The translations under genes were made by a program, and so were the position numbers. A DNA stretch of 64,000 nucleotides from an uncultured Clostridia bacterium (GTDB taxonomy: Bacteria > Bacillota > Clostridia > Christensenellales > CAG-314), in the NCBI GenBank assembly GCA_947628135.1, contig CANQYT010000005.1, positions 1 through 64,000 on the forward strand, written 5' to 3'. The notes below the pieces were generated by a model. That model did no database searches. It was not told the DNA's origin and saw nothing but the letters and a program-made list of their open reading frames with translations. The number at the start of each line of letters is the position of its first letter. Position 1 is the stretch's first letter. Below, in pieces: positions 42,526 through 49,857 of this stretch.

Positions 42526-43257
42526 ATGAAAAGAATTTTCCCCACTCCTCAACTGCTGCAAACGTTCAGATCCCGCCCCGAAACGCTGATTTTCGAGGGT
42601 TACTGCGACTACACAAAGGAAATCGCGCTGTGGCAGGAAGGCAACGGCTACGCGCTTGTCGCCAAAGTGCGGGGAACAAACAAATGCTGTTTTTCGACGG
42701 AGGATGCGCAGTTTGCCGAACGGGTGATAAACTCCGTTGAAGGCGAAACGGAACTGTGCGGCATTGCGCCGGAACTCACTTGCGCATTGCGCGAAAAATA
42801 TCGATTCGAATGGGAGACGAATTGTATCCTGCACGTGTGGAACGGACAGCCTCTGCCGCACAAAGTTTTACACGAAACGCACCCCATATCCGCAAAATAC
42901 GCAAAAATCATCTCCGACGGAACACCCTATCGCGCAGCCACGGAGGAAGTGGAGGAATGTATTGCGCGCCGCCCTTCGGCTGCCGTGTACATCGACGGAC
43001 AGCCCGTGAGTTGGTGCTTGTGCCACTTGGAGAAGAGCCTCGGAATGTTGTTTACTCTGCCCGAATACCGCCGCAAAGGTTTGGCGCTTGACGTGATGAC
43101 TGCGCTGTGCAACGAAGTTATCTCCCGCGGAGACACGCCGTTTGCTTACATAATAACGGACAACACCGCCTCTCTCGCACTTGCCGCAAAGTACAATCTC
43201 GTGCCCGTGCGGCGTGCGGACTACGTAAAATTGGCAAAAGACCCGTCGGAGAAGTGA
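42526..43257 (+). CDS. GNAT-family N-acetyltransferase
   Basis: 243 residues. The C-terminal half is a GNAT fold: AAVYIDGQPVSWCLCH (strand), then MLFTLPEYRRKGLALDVMTALCNE with the acetyl-CoA loop YRRKGLA, and TDNTASLALAAKYNLVPV. The N-terminal 110 residues form a divergent extension like that of FR47-type acyltransferases. The acceptor is unknown. AAAAGG lies just upstream of the ATG. Confidence 0.82.
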   Translation: MKRIFPTPQLLQTFRSRPETLIFEGYCDYTKEIALWQEGNGYALVAKVRGTNKCCFSTEDAQFAERVINSVEGETELCGIAPELTCALREKYRFEWETNCILHVWNGQPLPHKVLHETHPISAKYAKIISDGTPYRAATEEVEECIARRPSAAVYIDGQPVSWCLCHLEKSLGMLFTLPEYRRKGLALDVMTALCNEVISRGDTPFAYIITDNTASLALAAKYNLVPVRRADYVKLAKDPSEK

Positions 43258-43336
43258 TTGCCGAAACGCGCTTTTGCGCAGTTGTGCCGCGCGAATATAT
43301 TCGGCGGCAGAAAGATTTTCAGAAAAGGAGTTGTAT

Positions 43337-43660
43337 ATGGATCTGCTGCTCTCTATACTTGACGAAACGCGCTCGTTTCCTCAAATTTTGCAGGACGAAT
43401 GGATTGGACTGCTGGCTTCGGCGTTTATTCTCGTATCGTTTTTGTTTTCCAAAGCGACGCTGACGCGCATAATCAACCTGTGCGGTTGCGTGGTGTTTGT
43501 TGTGTACGGCATTTTGCTGCCCTCCTACTCCACCGCCGTAATGAACCTTGCGTTGATAATCGTGCATATCGTGTTTATCACAAAAGATGTGCGCGCAAAA
43601 TTAAAGGCGAAAAAAGCGCAAACGGAAGAACAAGAGCAATCGAAAAACAAAACGGACTAA
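43337..43660 (+). CDS. YgjV-like inner membrane protein
   Basis: 107 residues with about three membrane helices: LLASAFILVSFLFSK, RIINLCGCVVFVVYGILL and AVMNLALIIVHIVFI. The Gly/Asn pattern RIINLCG and the YGILLPSYSTAVMN motif match YgjV-type proteins of unknown function. The C-terminus is highly charged and cytoplasmic. AAGGAG upstream supports the start. It lies 79 bases after the GNAT gene. Confidence 0.75.
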   Translation: MDLLLSILDETRSFPQILQDEWIGLLASAFILVSFLFSKATLTRIINLCGCVVFVVYGILLPSYSTAVMNLALIIVHIVFITKDVRAKLKAKKAQTEEQEQSKNKTD

Positions 43661-43799
43661 ACGCAAAATGACCGACGGCGAACGTTATGCGGCAAGCGGC
43701 GCGGGCGAGTGACTTTGCCGCAAGGACGATTTTGTGTCAAACGGGAAGAAATCGGGCAAAAATGCGCATATTCTTGCGCACTAAAACGTATCAAAGCAA

Positions 43800-43828
43800 T
43801 TGACAACTCGCCGCAAAAGATATATAAT
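43800..43828 (+). promoter_or_regulatory. tRNA-Gln promoter
   Basis: Perfect consensus: TTGACA (43800-43805), 17 bases, TATAAT (43823-43828), 12 bases before the tRNA. Confidence 0.9.
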
Positions 43829-43839
43829 TGAATCGTCGT

Positions 43840-43914
43840 TGGGGTATCGCCAAGCGGTAAGGCAACGGATTCTGACTCCGTCATCCGCAGGTTCAAATCC
43901 TGCTACCCTAGCCA
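43840..43914 (+). tRNA. tRNA-Gln (anticodon CUG)
   Basis: 75 bases with encoded CCA. The acceptor stem TGGGGTA pairs with TACCCTA, with one G-T pair. The anticodon stem is ACGGA/TCCGT with loop TTCTGAC, and the T-arm contains GGTTCAAATCC. It reads CAG codons and matches the glnS gene in the window. Confidence 0.95.
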
Positions 43915-43916
43915 AG
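43894..43916 (+). repeat. att-like direct repeat, copy in tRNA-Gln 3' end
   Basis: The last 21 bases of the tRNA plus AG recur exactly at 44083-44105 (23 bp). This is the pattern left by integration at a tRNA 3' end. Confidence 0.7.
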
Positions 43917-43924
43917 CGGGCAAC

Positions 43925-44057
43925 TGCGCCTATTAGTTGCAACGGAAAGGAAGCACAGAAGTGCTTCCTTTTCCATTGCTGCCCTTTTGCTTGTTGCCCT
44001 TTCCTTTCGTGTGGCAAGGACTGTTTGAAATAACGTAGCGCGGCTCAACTTTCATTG
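43925..44057 (+). repeat. ~130-bp direct repeat, copy A
   Basis: Starts TGCGCCTATTAG and ends CTCAACTTTCATTG. It carries a strong hairpin (AAAGGAAGCAC / GTGCTTCCTTT, 43946-43971) that probably ends the tRNA transcript. Copy B is at 44227-44440. Confidence 0.85.
43944..43974 (+). terminator. Terminator after tRNA-Gln
   Basis: 11-bp stem with a 4-base loop (AGAA), with the right arm itself ending in T-rich TTCCTTTTCC. Confidence 0.65.
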
Positions 44058-44082
44058 CTCCGCTTACCTCGTTTCACTCGGA

Positions 44083-44105
44083 CAAATCCTGCTACCCTAG
44101 CCAAG
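44083..44105 (+). repeat. att-like direct repeat, downstream copy
   Basis: Exact 23-bp copy of the tRNA-Gln 3' end, 189 bp downstream. It has no tRNA body attached. Confidence 0.75.
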
Positions 44106-44134
44106 TCGAAGCAACTCGACTTTTGAGCAGTCCG

Positions 44135-44168
44135 TCGAAAACATTCGGCGGACTTGCTTTTTTCGTCG
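44135..44168 (+). terminator. Terminator-like hairpin in the repeat region
   Basis: GCAGTCCG pairs with CGGACTTGC (one bulge), with further CG/CG pairing inside, followed by six T. No gene directly upstream needs it. Confidence 0.6.
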
Positions 44169-44180
44169 GTTGCTTCTTCT

Positions 44181-44215
44181 CCCCGCCAAGTTCGCTTCGC
44201 TACTACTCGGCGGGG
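44181..44215. repeat. Hairpin of a dispersed repeat family, copy 3
   Basis: CCCCGCC pairs with GGCGGGG around a loop containing TTCGCTTCGCTA; flanked by CTTCTC and TCCCC, as at 1572 and 32787. Confidence 0.5.
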
Positions 44216-44226
44216 TCCCCGTTTTC

Positions 44227-44440
44227 TGCGCCTATTAGTTTCGACGTACGTCGAAAATTTGAATAGTTCGACGTACGTCGAAGAGATGTATAGTTCGACG
44301 TACGTCGAAGGTATATATACTGCAACGGAAAGGAAGCACCGAAGTGCTTCCTTTTCCATTGCTGCCCTTTTGCTTGTTGCCCTTTCCTTTCGTGTGGCAA
44401 GGACTGTTTGAAATAACGTAGCGCGGTTCAACTTTCGTTG
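44227..44440 (+). repeat. ~130-bp direct repeat, copy B, with an 81-bp insertion
   Basis: Same sequence as 43925-44057 with few changes, but split after TGCGCCTATTAG by the palindrome array at 44240-44309. The GGAAGCAC / GTGCTTCC hairpin is kept (one loop change). Confidence 0.85.
44240..44309. repeat. Array of three identical 16-bp palindromes, 27-bp period
   Basis: TTCGACGTACGTCGAA occurs at 44240, 44267 and 44294, each a perfect palindrome, with 11-bp spacers (AATTTGAATAG and GAGATGTATAG). It looks like a multi-site protein-binding array. Repeats and spacers are too short for CRISPR. Confidence 0.9.
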
Positions 44441-44522
44441 AAAGTGACGACATATGTTCGACGGAAATGTAAATTTTAATATTTTTATATCGAAATTAAA
44501 CCTCGTCAGGAAGCGGCAACGT

Positions 44523-44546
44523 AAAAGCGGGAACTAATGTTCCCGC
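44523..44546 (-). terminator. Terminator of the YobI-like gene
   Basis: GCGGGAAC pairs with GTTCCCGC around a 4-base loop, followed by TTTT on the minus strand, about 145 bases after the stop. Confidence 0.75.
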
Positions 44547-44691
44547 ATATGCGTTGTTAGTCACAAAGCCGCTTCGTTTTAATTCTGAAATACGCACGCC
44601 GAAAATCGGGATTTGCATTTACAGAAATAAACTCTGTTGTATTACTGTCATTGTTTTGCCGTGCAAATTACTTCGCGGCAAATTTGCTGCC

Positions 44692-47600
44692 TTATATTGC
44701 CAAATTATTCACATAGCGAGTAAATGCCGCACGTTTACCCGGATGTTCTTGCCACAAAAGCGAATAAATATGATCCCTTACTTCCTTATCCGAAAGCAGA
44801 TCGTCAAATGCAGAATTACATATATAACTTTGAATAGAATCGCTGTCATCCAGACTGTCGATATTCTTGATGTTCATTATGTATTCTTTGCGACGATCGT
44901 AATCCTGACACTTTCTCATAAACGCTCGCAACAATTCTATTGTCTGTCCCCATCGATTGTATACCATAAGTTGAGGTAAGAACAGCACGTCGAATTTGCG
45001 AGCATTGTAAACATCCTCTAAAAACGGCTGACACTCTTTCATATAGTTAAACATTTCTTCGGAATCCACGTATGCTTTTATATATTCGTCGAGAAGAATG
45101 GAACGATCGTATACGAACTCGGAATCCCACAGAGTGCGTCCCACTATATACTGTTCGTAACTCTTTTTTTCGCGAAGTTTTACCGTTATAAAATTAGGCA
45201 TTTTGCCCAAATAGCCGTATTTTATCAAAACTTCGATGGTTTTCTCTGACACAGCGCCTAAACGATCCAGCAAGTCTATATAATTTGCTATATACCGATT
45301 ACGTTGATCGCTGTCTGCTGCGCTGTCTATAAATCCGATGATTTTTTCCTCGGTTCTGTCTGTGAGATCACCCGTAATTTTGGCGTAATCAATAAGCGCA
45401 GATATGTTGTTGAGAGGACAAACGTTTTCATATTGTTTTTGTATCTCTTCCTTTTCGGAAGATGTCAATCTGCCAAAACCGACTTTCTCAAACGGAATGG
45501 CTTGGAAAATATATTTTACATAACTCGGCTGAGTACGCAGCAGATACATTGTCATATCATATGCGTCATTTGCACTGCGGATCAAATACGGCAACTCGCT
45601 CTTAAACTCGTCTATATGAGCGGAAATTCTCGTTAGCACGCGCGTCGCCATACATTCCGCAACCGTTATCTTCTTCGCTTCCGTTTCCGTCAAAAACGGA
45701 TACGGCGACAAGTATAAATTTTTGTACTGCCGCCTTACTTTTTCCGGTTGTTTCAATAAATTAAATCTGTAATTAACAAATAATTTTGCGCTGGTCGAAA
45801 AAAGTTTGTCAACACATTGTTCGTTGAATATATCAAAGTTGTACAGCAAACGAGTAAATTTATCCAACGCCACACAGTGCCTAAGATACACATCATAGAA
45901 TTTATTGGTGAACAAACTGTTCAAAACGTTGTCGTTGAGTTTTATTCCGACATCGTATTTCGCTAACGTCCGACAGTAACTTTCATCAAGGGGTTCGTTG
46001 AGCACGCCCAGATACTGTTCAAAAGCCTCGATTGCATCACGTTCATACCTGGACACAAACTCAAAAATATCGTCATCAACTATCAAATTGACGGTAAACA
46101 ACTTTACGATCGCTATCACTGTTTCAATTGTGGGAACGACGCTCTTTATGTGACGTTTGATCATCGCCGTCAACAAGGTCTTCTGCTTCTCGTTCAGCAT
46201 CGACACTACTTTTTCCGACAATGCCACAAGCAATGCATTTGAACATTTCGATTCCGTAAGCAATTCGAAAATCAAATTCGGGTCGGGTATTTCTACTGCC
46301 TCGGCTGCCGTCAAACAGGGAACTTTCGTTTCGATGAACATATTTTTGAATAAAATAATGTCGTTGCCGAATTCCTTTACAACAGCCAAACGACAGTTGA
46401 TCGCATTGTCGTGAAAATGCGTTATCGTGGAGTAGAGTTCGCGGGCATAACTTTCCAAAAGTTGTTTCTTCCCCGTGAATTTGTACTTGTTTATTGCTGA
46501 CAACACGTGTACGACCTCATCCGTATCCGCATTCTCCCAAGAGTAATTTTCCACAAGCATATTTACGGTTTGGTCTTTTTGTGTCTTGAAACAGTACTCT
46601 AAAAGACGTTCGTTCTTCAAAATTACGGTCGGCAAAGTCTTTTTGAGTTGAATCAACTGATTCAGACTCTCCTGTGCTACCGGGCAATCGCCGTTTTTCG
46701 AAAAAGACCCTTCTACTATTTCGTCTAGTTTTTCCTGTTCGCAACTCTCTCCGAACAAAAGGATATTTTCCAACCGACGTTCGGACGCACTTTTTATATA
46801 ACTTCCTTTCGGGTAACTGAAAAAATACTCCCTGTAATTGTCGTCTATTATACCGTCTATTATTAGATTGCTGATTTCATTTATAAAAGTCGGCGTCAAA
46901 GCATAATCGTTGATGAAATCTCTTTTGATCGACGTTATCAGATTTTGAACTTTGTATTCTTTTCCGATATTTTTGTCTATTCTCTGTAAATAGCCCGTTT
47001 TTATTGCCTGCTCGAACAATAACTCGTGTTCGACAAGATTGTAATAATCTTTTTCATATTCGCTTTTCAGATAGGCAACGGCACAACACGTAACCATATT
47101 CGGTTTGCCGCTCTCGTTGTTATATTTTTTCGATTGGATCGTTTTATACAGAACTATGGCGTCATTCAACCGATGTTTAAGATCTCGAACGGTCAACTTT
47201 TTACCGCGAATAAGATAGGAAAATTGTCCGCATATCTCGCTGTCCAACGTATCCGATTGCACCGTATGCGATTCGGTATTGTTATCCCCATCAAACATTT
47301 TTGTTATTTCCTGCGCTTTTTCCTGTAATAATGAATTGAGAATTTCCGAAAAATTGCCTATATGCACCGCTTTCAAACTGAGCATATAATCAAAAAATTT
47401 GTTGTATTCCTTTTCTTCTTTTTTCTCTTGTTTGATTGCTACGACAAAACAAAATTTTGACTCACTGCAATAGTTGGACAGTCTGTAAAGTAATTTTATA
47501 AAATCGTTTGCAGTCCATTCGCCGTTTGAACCGGTTTCTTTGATTCGATCGAGATCTTCTATGAGAATGATCCGCGTTTTCTTAGATTTGACGGTCTCGA

Positions 47601-48288
47601 TTATTTCCTGAAAAACAGAAAATACGTCGCTGCTGTCAAACTGTCTGTGTCCTTCCGTTCTCCAACTTGAAAACGCTGCGTTGTATTTTGCCAGACCTAC
47701 CGCCAAAAATATTGCCGATATGAAATAGCACATCGGACCTAATTCCATCGACAAAACAAATGAACTGCCGACGGAATCGGTGATGTTTGAATAAGGCAGC
47801 GTTAATCCTGTGTAACGCAAAACCAATCCTGCTACAAAAAAGAACAGCGCGACTACCAACCATATCCACATTTTCCGCGACCTGAATGTGAAAGATATGA
47901 ATCCGCTATTTTCGCTCAGTCGCTTTGTGACGTGCTTGGTAAGAGCATTCTTGCCGCTGCCCTTTGCCAATTGATACAAGAAACTTTTTTCGAGTTTCAT
48001 TTCCTTCGATTCGCCTTTATCTTCGTTATTCTTTTGCAAACCGTCCCACATATTGATCTTGATGGTAGGGTCATACTTTGTGTTGTCAGCAGTCAACATA
48101 TTGACTAAACTGCTTTTTCCGTAACCGTAGTCGGCAATGATCCCCACCATCCTCGCGCCGGAATCTATCGCATTATCCAACGCGTCTTTCTGTGCATCGA
48201 ACCCGATATAATCACGTTCGCTTTGTGAAATTTCCTTGTTTACATACGAGTAACTCGACACATCTTTTGTCTCCGACTTTTGTTTCAT
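44692..48288 (-). CDS. YobI/KAP-like membrane P-loop NTPase
   Basis: 1198 residues, close to Bacillus YobI. A Walker A ADYGYGKSS (52-60) and a Walker B IILIEDLDR (240-248) bracket two membrane helices (about 140-158 and 178-200), the KAP-type arrangement in which the NTPase core is interrupted by a membrane hairpin. The remaining 900 residues are helical without a recognised enzyme domain. Such proteins are predicted to work in membrane-linked conflict or stress responses. GGAGGA upstream supports the start. No partner gene is in the same transcript. AT-rich composition and the nearby tRNA att-like repeat suggest transfer. Confidence 0.85.
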   Translation of the reverse strand: MKQKSETKDVSSYSYVNKEISQSERDYIGFDAQKDALDNAIDSGARMVGIIADYGYGKSSLVNMLTADNTKYDPTIKINMWDGLQKNNEDKGESKEMKLEKSFLYQLAKGSGKNALTKHVTKRLSENSGFISFTFRSRKMWIWLVVALFFFVAGLVLRYTGLTLPYSNITDSVGSSFVLSMELGPMCYFISAIFLAVGLAKYNAAFSSWRTEGHRQFDSSDVFSVFQEIIETVKSKKTRIILIEDLDRIKETGSNGEWTANDFIKLLYRLSNYCSESKFCFVVAIKQEKKEEKEYNKFFDYMLSLKAVHIGNFSEILNSLLQEKAQEITKMFDGDNNTESHTVQSDTLDSEICGQFSYLIRGKKLTVRDLKHRLNDAIVLYKTIQSKKYNNESGKPNMVTCCAVAYLKSEYEKDYYNLVEHELLFEQAIKTGYLQRIDKNIGKEYKVQNLITSIKRDFINDYALTPTFINEISNLIIDGIIDDNYREYFFSYPKGSYIKSASERRLENILLFGESCEQEKLDEIVEGSFSKNGDCPVAQESLNQLIQLKKTLPTVILKNERLLEYCFKTQKDQTVNMLVENYSWENADTDEVVHVLSAINKYKFTGKKQLLESYARELYSTITHFHDNAINCRLAVVKEFGNDIILFKNMFIETKVPCLTAAEAVEIPDPNLIFELLTESKCSNALLVALSEKVVSMLNEKQKTLLTAMIKRHIKSVVPTIETVIAIVKLFTVNLIVDDDIFEFVSRYERDAIEAFEQYLGVLNEPLDESYCRTLAKYDVGIKLNDNVLNSLFTNKFYDVYLRHCVALDKFTRLLYNFDIFNEQCVDKLFSTSAKLFVNYRFNLLKQPEKVRRQYKNLYLSPYPFLTETEAKKITVAECMATRVLTRISAHIDEFKSELPYLIRSANDAYDMTMYLLRTQPSYVKYIFQAIPFEKVGFGRLTSSEKEEIQKQYENVCPLNNISALIDYAKITGDLTDRTEEKIIGFIDSAADSDQRNRYIANYIDLLDRLGAVSEKTIEVLIKYGYLGKMPNFITVKLREKKSYEQYIVGRTLWDSEFVYDRSILLDEYIKAYVDSEEMFNYMKECQPFLEDVYNARKFDVLFLPQLMVYNRWGQTIELLRAFMRKCQDYDRRKEYIMNIKNIDSLDDSDSIQSYICNSAFDDLLSDKEVRDHIYSLLWQEHPGKRAAFTRYVNNLAI

Positions 48289-48646
48289 TTTGTCCTCCGA
48301 TTTTTTTGATTATTTTGTAATTGTCAACGCCGCTTTGTTTTGTTAAAAACGTATTTCGGATAGTTGTTTGTTTTGCACTGTTGTCATACAAAGGCACGTT
48401 TAATAACGACGATTAAACAAACAAGTCCGATTTTATTCCATAAATGTATTTTTTATAAATACTTTTCAATTAAGAAAAAATTAAGCAAAAATTAAAAATT
48501 GAACAAAAAATTTATAATAAAACAAAAAAACGCTTAATCCACGGTGAAAAGGCGGAAACAAAACACCCGTTTCTGTTCTGCGGATAAGTTTGAGTAAATT
48601 TCCTCTTTGGGCAAGCGTAAAAATGTTGAAAGTGCAAAAGAGCGGG
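48289..48646. other. 358-bp AT-rich gap
   Basis: Lies upstream of the YobI-like gene. A TTGACA at about 48332-48337 on the minus strand has no good -10 at normal spacing. The 48460-48540 part is very A-rich. No gene, repeat or RNA was found. Confidence 0.5.
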
Positions 48647-49537
48647 TCAGTCGGGGCGCAGAAAGGCGACGCGGCGGGCGACGGCGGCGCGGGCGGTCGG
48701 TGCTTTCGGACGAACGTCGAAACCGTGCATCGTGCCGACGGTTTCATTTAGCGTACACTGCACTCCCGCGGCGCAAAGTCTGTGCGCAAGCGCCTTTCCC
48801 TCGTCACGCAGGCAGTCCGTTTCCGCCGTTTCTACGTATGCGACGGGAAAACAGGACAAGTCCGTCTGCAACGGGTCGAAAGGCTCGGTATACTTTCGGC
48901 ACAAACCCCACATCTTTTCGTTCAACTTGGCGTTCCACATCGGACTGTCCGTATACCTAAGCATAGAGGGAAATTCCGAATCGGGCGACACGACGGGATA
49001 GACAAGCATCATTTTGCTCGGAGGCTGCAACCCCTTTTCCCTGCACCGCTTTGCAAGCGCAAGACACAAATATCCGCCTGCGGAATCTCCCGCAAGGCAG
49101 ATACGGCGGCTGTCCCAATTGGGTGCGGCGTTGTCCGATATATATCTGTACGCGCTCTCGCAGTCGTCCAAACAAACGTCTAACGAAACGTCGCAGACAA
49201 GGCGGTAATCCGCAAACACAACGACGTACCCGGCGCGTAACGCGTACTCGCGCGCCAATTTGAAGTGATAGGGAGCGCCTTTGAAAACGAATCCGCCGCC
49301 GTGCAAATACAGCATTACGGGCAATTTGCCCTCGCAACGCGGTTCGATGACGTAAATACGCATTTTCTTCCCGTCGGAAAGGGGAATACTTTCCTTGGTA
49401 ACCGAAAGTTCATTTGAGGAACGCATCCCCTTGGGCAGAACGCCGAGCGCCGCCTTTGCCGCGACAAATGTCGCGCGGTTGAAAGGCGGTCGAAAAAAGC
49501 GATATAGTCCGAATTCTTTGTTTATTTTGTATTTCAT
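48647..49537 (-). CDS. Alpha/beta hydrolase, HSL-family esterase
   Basis: 296 residues. The oxyanion motif LHGGGFVF, the nucleophile elbow GDSAGG and the C-terminal GTMHGF (catalytic His), with Asp in ETDCLRDEG as the acid, define the hormone-sensitive-lipase-like esterases. It probably hydrolyses short acyl esters in the cytoplasm; there is no signal peptide. There is no ribosome binding site before the ATG at 49537 and no promoter at the leaderless distance, so the true start or leader is uncertain. Confidence 0.88.
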   Translation of the reverse strand: MKYKINKEFGLYRFFRPPFNRATFVAAKAALGVLPKGMRSSNELSVTKESIPLSDGKKMRIYVIEPRCEGKLPVMLYLHGGGFVFKGAPYHFKLAREYALRAGYVVVFADYRLVCDVSLDVCLDDCESAYRYISDNAAPNWDSRRICLAGDSAGGYLCLALAKRCREKGLQPPSKMMLVYPVVSPDSEFPSMLRYTDSPMWNAKLNEKMWGLCRKYTEPFDPLQTDLSCFPVAYVETAETDCLRDEGKALAHRLCAAGVQCTLNETVGTMHGFDVRPKAPTARAAVARRVAFLRPD

Positions 49538-49857
49538 ATCTTTGTTGCAGCGGATCGCTGCGAAACCGACTCGCGCGGTACAAGTAGCGCCCCTTTGAGA
49601 ACGTTGAGCCGCAACGGCTTTTCCCTAACTCGACTTGCCTATGCAGAGCAATCCCCGTATGGGCAGAACCGACCGATAAGACTGCTTTTGATAGGTTCAC
49701 CGAAAAGGGCAAACCTATATCTTTTTTACAAAAAGGCTATTGAGACAAATCGCGTCCCCCTACATACAAACAGTAAAACTGTCTGCTGCCGATAAAAATT
49801 ACGCCGTCGGGCGGACGATTACTACGTTCGGCGCGGCGGCGAATTTTCAAAGGAAAA
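49538..49857. other. 320-bp gap upstream of the esterase
   Basis: No gene. An ATAGGTT / AACCTAT stem (about 49689-49717) is followed on the plus strand by ATCTTTTTT. AGCCG/CGGCT and other small hairpins occur near 49600. It could be a structured leader; no known riboswitch was recognised. Confidence 0.4.

Noticed and set aside
44240..44309. CRISPR array
   Set aside because: Only three repeats of 16 bp with 11-bp spacers, both too short, and no cas genes nearby. Called a palindrome array instead.
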